A stretch of 64,000 nucleotides of DNA from Cladorhizidae sp. MBARI D1340-BT2 (Eukaryota > Porifera > Demospongiae > Poecilosclerida > Cladorhizidae): the NCBI GenBank assembly GCA_028752905.1, contig JAQNBH010000023.1, forward strand, positions 134,001 through 198,000, read 5' to 3'. Within the stretch, counting starts at the first letter, position 1. Each line of letters opens with the position of its first letter. The notes beneath the pieces are model-generated. The model had not been told where the DNA came from and searched no databases. It was given only the letters and a program-made list of their open reading frames with translations. This document shows positions 1-11,456 of this stretch, in pieces. Both the position numbers and the translations under genes were made by a program.

Positions 1-127
1 AAAACCACTACATTTATTGATAATCTGTTGACATGTTGCAGATAAGGGCCTTCTCTATCAGTTGACAAAATCTGGGACTTTGGTCTTGTTAATTAGGGCA
101 GTTATGAATTGTACTCTTACTTGATGC
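1..127. repeat. Unit anatomy: single-copy head (reference unit 1)
   Basis: This part of the unit has no match to the internal subrepeats. It carries two copies of gttgaca about 30 bp apart and few variable sites: C/T at 49 (aagggcctt or aagggtctt), A/C at 70, G/T at 76, C/A at 85 and G/A at 123. These sites separate the left-hand units (aaaatctggga) from most right-hand units (aaactctggga or aaactctggta). No function is visible. Confidence 0.85.
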
Positions 128-300
128 TAAACATGTTAGCTTTGTAGATTATCCACACTTCACTGAATAGACTTGATGTATAGCTATTAAGATAGGACTC
201 TCTAAGTGCTCTCTCTTGATACCAAACATCCATATATTCTGCACACTTCACTGTAATGGACTTGCAAGATAGGTATCTCTCAGTGTTCTCTATCTTGAGC
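128..300. repeat. Unit anatomy: internal subrepeat 1 (173 bp, reference unit 1)
   Basis: Runs from one taaacatgttagctt to the next at 301. It contains two half-units whose cacacttcactg motifs start at 154 and 242. Each half ends in a pyrimidine-rich TCTCT tract followed by tcttga. This is the segment precisely missing from the 735 bp units, so it behaves as an exchangeable module. Confidence 0.88.
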
Positions 301-465
301 TAAACATGTTAGCTTCATAGATTCTCCACACTTCACTGAATAGACTTGATATATAGCTCTAAAGGTAGGCCTCTCTCTGTTCTCTCTCTTGATACCAAAC
401 AACCGTATATTCTGCATACATAGAATCACAAGATAGGTTTCTCTATGTGTTCTCTATCTTGATGC
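301..465. repeat. Unit anatomy: internal subrepeat 2 (165 bp, reference unit 1)
   Basis: Runs from taaacatgttagctt at 301 to taaacaggttagctt at 466. Half-units begin at 327 (cacacttcactg) and 415, where the second motif has diverged to catacatagaatcac. This half also holds the longest TCTCT tract, gcctctctctgttctctctc, near 369-388. The site tctgcatac or tctacatac (414) separates subfamilies. Subrepeats 1 and 2 together make the 338 bp duplicated in the 1246 bp unit. Confidence 0.88.
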
Positions 466-650
466 TAAACAGGTTAGCTTCATAGATTTTCCACACTTCA
501 CTGTATAAACTTGATATATAGCTATTAAGATAGGTCTCTCCCTGTGCTCTCTGTTGATATCAAACATCCATAATATTCTGCACACTTCACTGTAATGGAC
601 TTGATATGATTCGAATGATAGGTTTCATTATGTGTTCTCTATCTTGATAT
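466..650. repeat. Unit anatomy: internal subrepeat 3 (about 185 bp, reference unit 1)
   Basis: Begins at taaacaggttagctt and fades out after the last tctatcttgat near 650, where the single-copy body starts. Half-units begin at 492 and 581. The second half contains gattcgaatg with a TTCGAA palindrome found about once per unit. It is more diverged from subrepeats 1 and 2 than they are from each other, mainly in its last 40 bases. Confidence 0.83.
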
Positions 651-840
651 TTGCCCTAATTTGGTCTATATGTTTCTCATTTTCCCCCCAAAAATCTTGT
701 TATTTTGCCGTAAAGCTCATAACTTTTCTACACTTTACCCAAAAAAGATAATTTTGATATCACCGGATAGCCCTTCTAATTATCTGTCTTTTGTACGTGC
801 CAAAATTTTGAGTATTCTAAGTATTAGCAAGTTATGGTGA
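651..840. repeat. Unit anatomy: single-copy variable body (reference unit 1)
   Basis: AT-rich and not part of the subrepeats. It contains a C6 or C7 run followed by A5, then tattttgccgtaaagctc, aaaaaagataattttt and caccggatagcccttc. Most subfamily-defining changes fall here, including all 1-base changes behind the 907 and 909 bp classes: gataatttta against gataattttt, and tgttttctcatttc with C7 against tgtttctcattttc with C6. Confidence 0.85.
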
Positions 841-908
841 TTTGAAGTGGTAAGGTTTGCGATCTTTCCTGGCGTTTTCCAGTTGCCAAAGCGGTGGCCT
901 GCCAGTGA
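841..908. repeat. Unit anatomy: conserved GC-richer end with nested inverted arms (reference unit 1)
   Basis: GC-richer than the rest of the unit and nearly invariant. Positions 869-905 hold several short inverted arms: CTGGC (869-873) with GCCAG (901-905), CTGG (869-872) with CCAG (879-882), GCCA (885-888) with TGGC (895-898), and TGGC (895-898) with GCCA (901-904). Rare variants are gcggagg (B units), gcagtgg (L units), ggtctgcc and gatgtttcc. A structured or protein-bound element is possible but unproven. Confidence 0.75.
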
Positions 909-1816
909 AAAACCACTACATTTATTGATAATCTGTTGACATGTTGCAGATAAGGGCCTTCTCTATCAGTTGACAAAATCTGGGACTTTGGTCTTGTTAA
1001 TTAGGGCAGTTATGAATTGTACTCTTACTTGATGCTAAACATGTTAGCTTCGTAGATTATCCACACTTCACTGAATAGACTTGATGTATAGCTATTAAGA
1101 TAGGACTCTCTAAGTGCTCTCTCTTGATACCAAACATCCATATATTCTGCACACTTCACTGTAATGGACTTGCAAGATAGGTATCTCTCAGTGTTCTCTA
1201 TCTTGAGCTAAACATGTTAGCTTCATAGATTCTCCACACTTCACTGAATAGACTTGATATATAGCTCTAAAGGTAGGCCTCTCTCTGTTCTCTCTCTTGA
1301 TACCAAACATCCGTATATTCTGCATACATAGAATCACAAGATAGGTTTCTCTATGTGTTCTCTATCTTGATGCTAAACAGGTTAGCTTCATAGATTCTCC
1401 ACACTTCACTGTATAAACTTGATATATAGCTATTAAGATAGGTCTCTCCCTGTGCTCTCTGTTGATATCAAACATCCATAATATTCTGCACACTTCACTG
1501 TAATGGACTTGATATGATTCGAATGATAGGTTTCATTATGTGTTCTCTATCTTGATATTTGCCCTAATTTGGTCTATATGTTTCTCATTTTCCCCCCAAA
1601 AATCTTGTTATTTTGCCGTAAAGCTCATAACTTTTCTACACTTTACCCCAAAAAGATAATTTTTATATCACCGGATAGCCCTTCTAATTATCTGTCTTTT
1701 GTACGTGCCAAAATTTTGAGTACTCTAAGTATTAGCAAGTTATGGTGATTTGAAGTGGTAAAGTTTGCGATCTTTCCTGGCGTTTTCCAGTTGCCAAAGC
1801 GGTGGCCTGCCAGTGA
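909..1816. repeat. Satellite unit 2, type Z, 908 bp
   Basis: Closest to a left-end consensus. It has accccaaaaag in the body and aaagtttgcg near the end. Confidence 0.95.
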
Positions 1817-2551
1817 AAAACCACTACATTTATTGATAATCTGTTGACATGTTGCAGATAAGGGCCTTCTCTATCAGTTGACAAAATCTGGGACTTTGGT
1901 CTTGTTAATTAGGGCAGTTATGAATTGTACTCTTACTTGATGCTAAACATGTTAGCTTCGTAGATTATCCACACTTCACTGAATAGACTTGATATATAGC
2001 TCTAAAGGTAGGCCTCTCTCTGTTCTCTCTCTTGATACCAAACATCCGTATATTCTGCATACATAGAATCACAAGATAGGTTTCTCTATGTGTTCTCTAT
2101 CTTGATGCTAAACAGGTTAGCTTCATAGATTCTCCACACTTCACTGTATAAACTTGATATATAGCTATTAAGATAGGTCTCTCCCTGTGCTCTCTGTTGA
2201 TATCAAACATCCATAATATTCTGCACACTTCACTGTAATGGACTTGATATGATTCGAATGATAGGTTTCATTATGTGTTCTCTATCTTGATATTTGCCCT
2301 AATTTGGTCTATATGTTTCTCATTTTCCCCCCAAAAATCTTGTTATTTTGCCGTAAAGCTCATAACTTTTCTACACTTTACCCAAAAAAGATAATATTTA
2401 TATCATCGGATAGCCCTTCTAATTATCTGTCTTTTGTACGTGCCAAAATTTTGAGTACTCAAAGTATTAGCAAGTTATGGTGATTTGAAGTGGTAAAGTT
2501 TGCGATCTTTCCTGGCGTTTTCCAGTTGCCAAAGCGGTGGCCTGCCAGTGA
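1817..2551. repeat. Satellite unit 3, type Z, short form 735 bp
   Basis: Lacks one complete 173 bp subrepeat. The join falls inside a 24 bp block (1970-1993) that is identical in subrepeats 1 and 2, so the rest of the unit stays in register. Private mark: tactcaaag. Confidence 0.95.
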
Positions 2552-3459
2552 AAAACCACTACATTTATTGATAATCTGTTGACATGTTGCAGATAAGGGC
2601 CTTCTCTATCAGTTGACAAAATCTGGGACTTTGGTCTTGTTAATTAGGGCAGTTATGAATTGTACTCTTACTTGATGCTAAACATGTTAGCTTCGTAGAT
2701 TATCCACACTTCACTGAATAGACTTGATGTATAGCTATTAAGATAGGACTCTCTAAGTGCTCTCTCTTGATACCAAACATCCATATATTCTGCACACTTC
2801 ACTGTAATGGACTTGCAAGATAGGTATCTCTCAGTGTTCTCTATCTTGAGCTAAACATGTTAGCTTCATAGATTCTCCACACTTCACTGAATAGACTTGA
2901 TATATAGCTCTAAAGGTAGGCCTCTCTCTGTTCTCTCTCTTGATACCAAACATCCGTATATTCTGCATACATAGAATCACAAGATAGGTTTCTCTATGTG
3001 TTCTCTATCTTGATGCTAAACAGGTTAGCTTCATAGATTCTCCACACTTCACTGTATAAACTTGATATATAGCTATTAAGATAGGTCTCTCCCTGTGCTC
3101 TCTGTTGATATCAAACATCCATAATATTCTGCATACTTCACTGTAATGGACTTGATATGATTCGAATGATAGGTTTCATTATGTGTTCTCTATCTTGATA
3201 TTTGCCCTAATTTGGTCTATATGTTTCTCATTTTCCCCCCAAAAATCTTGTTATTTTGCCGTAAAGCTCATAACTTTTCTACACTTTACCCAAAAAAGAT
3301 AATATTTATATCACTGGATAGCCCTTCTAATTATCTGTCTTTTGTACGTGCCAAAATTTTGAGTACTCTAAGTATTAGCAAGTTATGGTGATTTGAAGTG
3401 GTAAGGTTTGCGATCTTTCCTGGCGTTTTCCAGTTGCCAAAGCGGTGGCCTGCCAGTGA
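2552..3459. repeat. Satellite unit 4, type Z, 908 bp
   Basis: Marks: tgcatacttc in subrepeat 3, gataatatttatatc and cactggatag in the body. Confidence 0.95.
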
Positions 3460-4367
3460 AAAACCACTACATTTATTGATAATCTGTTGACATGTTGCAG
3501 ATAAGGGCCTTCTCTATCAGTTGACAAACTCTGGGACTTTGGTCTTGTTAATTAGGGCAGTTATGAATTGTACTCTTACTTGATGCTAAACATGTTAGCT
3601 TCGTAGATTATCCACACTTCACTGAATAGACTTGATGTATAGCTATTAAGATAGGACTCTCTAAGTGCTCTCTCTTGATACCAAACATCCATATATTCTG
3701 CACACTTCACTGTAATGGACTTGCAAGATAGGTATCTCTCAGTGTTCTCTATCTTGAGCTAAACATGTTAGCTTCATAGATTCTCCACACTTCACTGAAT
3801 AGACTTGATATATAGCTCTAAAGGTAGGCCTCTCTCTGTTCTCTCTCTTGATACCAAACATCCGTATATTCTGCATACATAGAATCACAAGATAGGTTTC
3901 TCTATGTGTTCTCTATCTTGATGCTAAACAGGTTAGCTTCATAGATTCTCCACACTTCACTGTATAAACTTGATATATAGCTATTAAGATAGGTCTCTCC
4001 CTGTGCTCTCTGTTGATATCAAACATCCATAATATTCTGCACACTTCACTGTAATGGACTTGATATGATTAGAATGATAGGTTTCATTATGTGTTCTCTA
4101 TCTTGATATTTGCCCTAATTTGGTCTATATGTTTCTCATTTTCCCCCCAAAAATCTTGTTATTTTGCCGTAAAGCTTATAACTTTTCTACACTTTACTCA
4201 AAAAAGATAAATTTTATATCAACGGATAGCCCTTCTGATTATCTGTCTTTTGTACGTGCCAAAATTTTGAGTACTCTAAGTATTAGCAAGTTATGGTGAT
4301 TTGAAGTGGTAAGGTTTGCGATCTTTCCTGGCGTTTTCCAGTTGCCAAAGCGGTGGCCTGCCAGTGA
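3460..4367. repeat. Satellite unit 5, type Z, 908 bp
   Basis: The only far-left unit with aaactctggga in the head. Other private marks: gattagaatg (TTCGAA lost), aaagcttataac, tttactcaaa, gataaattttatatc, caacggatag, ttctgatta. Confidence 0.95.
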
Positions 4368-5102
4368 AAAACCACTACATTTATTGATAATCTGTTGACA
4401 TGTTGCAGATAAGGGCCTTCTCTATCAGTTGACAAAATCTGGGACTTTGGTCTTGTTAATTAGGGCAGTTATGAATTGTACTCTTACTTGATGCTAAACA
4501 TGTTAGCTTCGTAGATTATCCACACTTCACTGAATAGACTTGATATATAGCTCTAAAGGTAGGCCTCTCTCTGTTCTCTCTCTTGATACCAAACATCCGT
4601 ATATTCTGCATACATAGAATCACAAGATAGGTTTCTCTATGTGTTCTCTATCTTGATGCTAAACAGGTTAGCTTCATAGATTCTCCACACTTCACTGTAT
4701 AAACTTGATATATAGCTATTAAGATAGGTCTCTCCCTGTGCTCTCTGTTGATATCAAACATCCATAATATTCTGCACACTTCACTGTAATGGACTTGATA
4801 TGATTCGAATGATAGGTTTCATTATGTGTTCTCTATCTTGATATTTGCCCTAATTTGGTCTATATGTTTCTCATTTTCCCCCCAAAAATCTTGTTATTTT
4901 GCCGTAAAGCTCATAACTTTTCTACACTTTACCCAAAAAAGATAATTTTTATATCATCGGATAGCCCTTCTAATTATCTGTCTTTTGTACGTGCCAAAAT
5001 TTTGAGTACTCTAAGTATTAGCAAGTTATGGTGATTTGAAGTGGTAAAGTTTGCGATCTTTCCTGGCGTTTTCCAGTTGCCAAAGCGGTGGCCTGCCAGT
5101 GA
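4368..5102. repeat. Satellite unit 6, type Z, short form 735 bp
   Basis: Same 173 bp loss as unit 3, joined within 4521-4544. It shares catcggatag and aaagtttgcg with unit 3, which suggests one origin rather than two deletions. Confidence 0.95.
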
Positions 5103-6010
5103 AAAACCACTACATTTATTGATAATCTGTTGACATGTTGCAGATAAGGGCCTTCTCTATCAGTTGACAAAATCTGGGACTTTGGTCTTGTTAATTAGGG
5201 CAGTTATGAATTGTACTCTTACTTGATGCTAAACATGTTAGCTTCGTAGATTATCCACACTTCACTGAATAGACTTGATGTATAGCTATTAAGATAGGAC
5301 TCTCTAAGTGCTCTCTCTTGATACCAAACATCCATATATTCTGCACACTTCACTGTAATGGACTTGCAAGATAGGTATCTCTCAGTGTTCTCTATCTTGA
5401 GCTAAACATGTTAGCTTCATAGATTCTCCACACTTCACTGAATAGACTTGATATATAGCTCTAAAGGTAGGCCTCTCTCTGTTCTCTCTCTTGATACCAA
5501 ACATCCGTATATTCTGCATACATAGAATCACAAGATAGGTTTCTCTATGTGTTCTCTATCTTGATGCTAAACAGGTTAGCTTCATAGATTCTCCACACTT
5601 CACTGTATAAACTTGATATATAGCTATTAAGATAGGTCTCTCCCTGTGCTCTCTGTTGATATCAAACATCCATAATATTCTGCACACTTCACTGTAATGG
5701 ACTTGATATGATTCGAATGATAGGTTTCATTATGTGTTCTCTATCTTGATATTTGCCCTAATTTGGTCTATATGTTTCTCATTTTCCCCCCAAAAATCTT
5801 GTTATTTTGCCGTAAAGCTCATAACTTTTCTACACTTTATCCCAAAAAGATAATATTTATATCACCGGATAGCCCTTCTAATTATCTGTCTTTTGTACGT
5901 GCCAAAATTTTGAGTACTCTAAGTATTAGCAAGTTATGGTGATTTGAAGTGGTAATGTTTGCGATCTTTCCTGGCGTTTTCCAGTTGCCAAAGCGGTGGC
6001 CTGCCAGTGA
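5103..6010. repeat. Satellite unit 7, type Z, 908 bp
   Basis: Marks: tttatcccaaaaag and gataatatttatatc in the body, ggtaatgtttgcg near the end. Confidence 0.95.
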
Positions 6011-6918
6011 AAAACCACTACATTTATTGATAATCTGTTGACATGTTGCAGATAAGGGCCTTCTCTATCAGTTGACAAAATCTGGGACTTTGGTCTTGTT
6101 AATTAGGGCAGTTATGAATTGTACTCTTACTTGATGCTAAACATGTTAGCTTCGTAGATTATCCACACTTCACTGAATAGACTTGATGTATAGCTATTAA
6201 GATAGGACTCTCTAAGTGCTCTCTCTTGATACCAAACATCCATATATTCTGCACACTTCACTGTAATGGACTTGCAAGATAGGTATCTCTCAGTGTTCTC
6301 TATCTTGAGCTAAACATGTTAGCTTCATAGATTCTCCACACTTCACTGAATAGACTTGATATATAGCTCTAAAGGTAGGCCTCTCTCTGTTCTCTCTCTT
6401 GATACCAAACATCCGTATATTCTGCATACATAGAATCACAAGATAGGTTTCTCTATGTGTTCTCTATCTTGATGCTAAACAGGTTAGCTTCATAGATTCT
6501 CCACACTTCACTGTATAAACTTGATATATAGCTATTAAGATAGGTCTCTCCCTGTGCTCTCTGTTGATATCAAACATCCATAATATTCTGCACACTTCAC
6601 TGTAATGGACTTGATATGATTCGAATGATAGGTTTCATTATGTGTTCTCTATCTTGATATTTGCCCTAATTTGGTCTATATGTTTCTCATTTTCCCCCCA
6701 AAAATCTTGTTATTTTTCCGTAAAGCTCATAACTTTTCTACACTTTATCCAAAAAAGATAATTTTTATATCATCAGATAGCCCTTCTAATTATCTGTCTT
6801 TTGTACGAGCCAATATTTTGAGTACTCTAAGTATTAGCAAGTTATGGTGATTTGAAGTGGTAAGGTTTGCGATCTTTCCTGGCGTTTTCCAGTTGCCAAA
6901 GCGGTGGCCTGCCAGTGA
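6011..6918. repeat. Satellite unit 8, subfamily A, 908 bp
   Basis: First A unit: tttttccgtaaag, catcagatag, acgagccaatatt. Private mark: ctttatccaaaa. Confidence 0.95.
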
Positions 6919-7826
6919 AAAACCACTACATTTATTGATAATCTGTTGACATGTTGCAGATAAGGGCCTTCTCTATCAGTTGACAAAATCTGGGACTTTG
7001 GTCTTGTTAATTAGGGCAGTTATGAATTGTACTCTTACTTGATGCTAAACATGTTAGCTTCGTAGATTATCCACACTTCACTGAATAGACTTGATGTATA
7101 GCTATTAAGATAGGACTCTCTAAGTGCTCTCTCTTGATACCAAACATCCATATATTCTGCACACTTCACTGTAATGGACTTGCAAGATAGGTATCTCTCA
7201 GTGTTCTCTATCTTGAGCTAAACATGTTAGCTTCATAGATTCTCCACACTTCACTGAATAGACTTGATATATAGCTCTAAAGGTAGGCCTCTCTCTGTTC
7301 TCTCTCTTGATACCAAACATCCGTATATTCTGCATACATAGAATCACAAGATAGGTTTCTCTATGTGTTCTCTATCTTGATGCTAAACAGGTTAGCTTCA
7401 TAGATTCTCCACACTTCACTGTATAAACTTGATATATAGCTATTAAGATAGGTCTCTCCCTGTGCTCTCTGTTGATATCAAACATCCATAATATTCTGCA
7501 CACTTCACTGTAATGGACTTGATATGATTCGAATGATAGGTTTCATTATGTGTTCTCTATCTTGATATTTGCCCTAATTTGGTCTATATGTTTCTCATTT
7601 TCCCCCCAAAAATCTTGTTATTTTTCCGTAAAGCTCATAACTTTTCTACACTTTACCCAAAAAAGATAATTTTTATATCATCAGATAGCCCTTCTAATTA
7701 TCTGTCTTTTGTACGAGCCAATATTTTGAGTACTCTAAGTATTAGCAAGTTATGGTGATTTGAAGTGGTAAGGTTTGCGATCTTTCCTGGCGTTTTCCAG
7801 TTGCCAAAGCGGTGGCCTGCCAGTGA
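6919..7826. repeat. Satellite unit 9, subfamily A, 908 bp
   Basis: Carries the A marks and directly follows another A unit, so the strict A/B alternation begins only after this point. Confidence 0.95.
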
Positions 7827-8734
7827 AAAACCACTACATTTATTGATAATCTGTTGACATGTTGCAGATAAGGGCCTTCTCTATCAGTTGACAAAATCTG
7901 GGACTTTGGTCTTGTTAATTAGGGCAGTTATGAATTGTACTCTTACTTGATGCTAAACATGTTAGCTTCGTAGATTATCCACACTTCACTGAATAGACTT
8001 GATGTATAGCTATTAAGATAGGACTCTCTAAGTGCTCTCTCTTGATACCAAACATCCATATATTCTGCACACTTCACTGTAATGGACTTGCAAGATAGGT
8101 ATCTCTCAGTGTTCTCTATCTTGAGCTAAACATGTTAGCTTCATAGATTCTCCACACTTCACTGAATAGACTTGATATATAGCTCTAAAGGTAGGCCTCT
8201 CTCTGTTCTCTCTCTTGATACCAAACATCCGTATATTCTACATACATAGAATCACAAGATAGGTTTCTCTATGTGTTCTCTATCTTGATGCTAAACAGGT
8301 TAGCTTCATAGATTCTCCACACTTCACTGTATAAACTTGATATATAGCTATTAAGATAGGTCTCTCCCTGTGCTCTCTGTTGATATCAAACATCCATAAT
8401 ATTCTGCACACTTCACTGTAATGGACTTGATATGATTCGAATGATAGGTTTCATTATGTGTTCTCTATCTTGATATTTGCCCTAATTTGGTCTATATGTT
8501 TCTCATTTTCCCCCCAAAAATCTTGTTATTTTGCCGTAAAGCTCATAACATTTCTACACTTTACCCAAAAAAGATAATTTTTATATCACCGGATAGCCCT
8601 TCTAATTATCTGTCTTTTGTACGTGCCAAAATTTTGAGTACTCTAAGTATTAGCAAGTTATGGTGATTTGAAGTGGTAAGGTTTGCGATCTTTCCTGGCG
8701 TTTTCCAGTTGCCAAAGCGGAGGCCTGCCAGTGA
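7827..8734. repeat. Satellite unit 10, C-like with B-type end, 908 bp
   Basis: Combines tctacatac, cataacattt and caccggatag (C-like) with gcggagg (B-like). It precedes the A/B dimer array and looks like a mosaic at its edge. Confidence 0.93.
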
Positions 8735-9641
8735 AAAACCACTACATTTATTGATAATCTGTTGACATGTTGCAGATAAGGGCCTTCTCTATCAGTTGAC
8801 AAAATCTGGGACTTTGGTCTTGTTAATTAGGGCAGTTATGAATTGTACTCTTACTTGATGCTAAACATGTTAGCTTCGTAGATTATCCACACTTCACTGA
8901 ATAGACTTGATGTATAGCTATTAAGATAGGACTCTCTAAGTGCTCTCTCTTGATACCAAACATCCATATATTCTGCACACTTCACTGTAATGGACTTGCA
9001 AGATAGGTATCTCTCAGTGTTCTCTATCTTGAGCTAAACATGTTAGCTTCATAGATTCTCCACACTTCACTGAATAGACTTGATATATAGCTCTAAAGGT
9101 AGGCCTCTCTCTGTTCTCTCTCTTGATACCAAACATCCGTATATTCTGCATATATAGAATCACAAGATAGGTTTCTGTATGTGTTCTCTATCTTGATGCT
9201 AAACAGGTTAGCTTCATAGATTCTCCACACTTCACTGTATAAACTTCATATATAGCTATTAAGATAGGTCTCTCCCTGTGCTCTCTGTTGATATCAAACA
9301 TCCATAATATTCTGCACACTTCACTGTAATGGACTTGATATGATTCGAATGATAGGTTTCATTATGTGTTCTCTATCTTGATATTTGCCCTAATTTGGTC
9401 TATATGTTTCTCATTTCCCCCCCAAAAATCTTGTTATTTTGCCGTAAAGCTCATAACTTTTCTACACTTTACCCAAAAAAGATAATTTTATATCATCGGA
9501 TAGCCCTTCTAATTATCTGTCTTTTGTACGTGCCAAAATTTTGAGTACTCTAAGTATTAGCAAGTTATGGTGATTTGAAGTGGTAAGGTTTGCGATCTTT
9601 CCTGGCGTTTACCAGTTGCCAAAGCGGAGGCCTGCCAGTGA
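8735..9641. repeat. Satellite unit 11, subfamily B, 907 bp
   Basis: B marks gataatttta and gcggagg, with gcatatatag and aaacttcat. Private: tttctgtatg, catttccccccc, gcgtttaccag. It still has gatctttcc where later B units have gatgtttcc. Confidence 0.95.
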
Positions 9642-10549
9642 AAAACCACTACATTTATTGATAATCTGTTGACATGTTGCAGATAAGGGCCTTCTCTATC
9701 AGTTGACAAAATCTGGGACTTTGGTCTTGTTAATTAGGGCAGTTATGAATTGTACTCTTACTTGATGCTAAACATGTTAGCTTCGTAGATTATCCACACT
9801 TCACTGAATAGACTTGATGTATAGCTATTAAGATAGGACTCTCTAAGTGCTCTCTCTTGATACCAAACATCCATATATTCTGCACACTTCACTGTAATGG
9901 ACTTGCAAGATAGGTATCTCTCAGTGTTCTCTATCTTGAGCTAAACATGTTAGCTTCATAGATTCTCCACACTTCACTGAATAGACTTGATATATAGCTC
10001 TAAAGGTAGGCCTCTCTCTGTTCTCTCTCTTGATACCAAACATCCGTATATTCTGCATACATAGAATCACAAGATAGGTTTCTCTATGTGTTCTCTATCT
10101 TGATGCTAAACAGGTTAGCTTCATAGATTCTCCACACTTCACTGTATAAACTTGATATATAGCTATTAAGATAGGTCTCTCCCTGTGCTCTCTGTTGATA
10201 TCAAACATCCATAATATTCTGCACACTTCACTGTAATGGACTTGATATGATTCGAATGATAGGTTTCATTATGTGTTCTCTATCTTGATATTTGCCCTAA
10301 TTTGGTCTATATGTTTCTCATTTTCCCCCCAAAAATCTTGTTATTTTTCCGTAAAGCTCATAACTTTTCTACACTTTACCCAAAAAAGATAATTTTTATA
10401 TCATCAGATAGCCCTTCTAATTATCTGTCTTTTGTACGAGCCAATATTTTGAGTACTCTAAGTATTAGCAAGTTATGGTGATTTGAAGTGGTAAGGTTTG
10501 CGATCTTTCCTGGCGTTTTCCAGTTGCCAAAGCGGTGGCCTGCCAGTGA
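9642..10549. repeat. Satellite unit 12, subfamily A, 908 bp
   Basis: Typical A marks (tttttccg, catcagatag, acgagcc); no private change noticed. Confidence 0.95.
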
Positions 10550-11456
10550 AAAACCACTACATTTATTGATAATCTGTTGACATGTTGCAGATAAGGGCCT
10601 TCTCTATCAGTTGACAAAATCTGGGACTTTGGTCTTGTTAATTAGGGCAGTTATGAATTGTACTCTTACTTGATGCTAAACATGTTAGCTTCGTAGATTA
10701 TCCACACTTCACTGAATAGACTTGATGTATAGCTATTAAGATAGGACTCTCTAAGTGCTCTCTCTTGATACCAAACATCCATATATTCTGCACACTTCAC
10801 TGTAATGGACTTGCAAGATAGGTATCTCTCAGTGTTCTCTATCTTGAGCTAAACATGTTAGCTTCATAGATTCTCCACACTTCACTGAATAGACTTGATA
10901 TATAGCTCTAAAGGTAGGCCTCTCTCTGTTCTCTCTCTTGATACCAAACATCCGTATATTCTGCATATATAGAATCACAAGATAGGTTTCTCTATGTGTT
11001 CTCTATCTTGATGCTAAACAGGTTAGCTTCTTAGATTCTCCACACTTCACTGTATAAACTTCATATATAGCTATTAAGATAGGTCTCTCCCTGTGCTCTC
11101 TGTTGATATCAAACATCCATAATATTCTGCACACTTCACTGTAATGGACTTGATATGATTCGAATGATAGGTTTCATTATGTGTTCTCTATCTTGATATT
11201 TGCCCTAATTTGGTCTATATGTTTCTCATTTTCCCCCCAAAAATCTTGTTATTTTGCCGTAAAGCTCATAACTTTTCTACACTTTACCCAAAAAAGATAA
11301 TTTTATATCATCGGATAGCCCTTCTAATTATCTGTCTTTTGTACGTGCCAAAATTTTGAGTACTCTAAGTATTAGCAAGTTATGGTGATTTGAAGTGGTA
11401 AGGTTTGCGATGTTTCCTGGCGTTTTCCAGTTGCCAAAGCGGAGGCCTGCCAGTGA
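10550..11456. repeat. Satellite unit 13, subfamily B, 907 bp
   Basis: B marks plus gcatatatag, gcttcttagat and aaacttcat. Gains gatgtttcc at the end. Confidence 0.95.

Larger units (their letters stand above)
1..908. repeat. Satellite unit 1, basal type Z, 908 bp
   Basis: Used as the coordinate reference. Private changes: gctttgtag for gcttcgtag, caaacaaccg for caaacatccg, agattttcc in subrepeat 3, gataattttgatatc in the body, gagtattct near the end. Confidence 0.95.
1..5102. repeat. Higher-order repeat: two copies of a three-unit block, period 2551 bp
   Basis: Units run 908-908-735 and then 908-908-735 again (boundaries 1, 909, 1817, 2552, 3460, 4368, 5103). The two 735 bp units share the same 173 bp loss and the aaagtttgcg end. 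The 908 bp members of the two blocks are not obviously closer to each other than to other basal units, so the period rests mainly on the short units. Spread of the short form by conversion is the alternative. Confidence 0.65.

Noticed and set aside
42..59. Imperfect palindrome around gataagggccttctctatc
   Set aside because: Only the outer GATA/TATC and central GGCC pair; the rest does not, and C49T breaks the centre in many right-hand units.
61..100. TTGACA followed by AT-rich sequence, resembling a bacterial -35 element
   Set aside because: No properly spaced -10 element and no gene follow, and it recurs in every unit as part of the head.
149..157. TTATCCACA, an exact match to the bacterial DnaA box, in subrepeat 1 of nearly every unit
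   Set aside because: It occurs once per 908 bp as part of the repeated motif, without dnaA, an AT-rich unwinding element or clustering. D units change it to TTATACACA. In a eukaryotic-type satellite this is coincidence.
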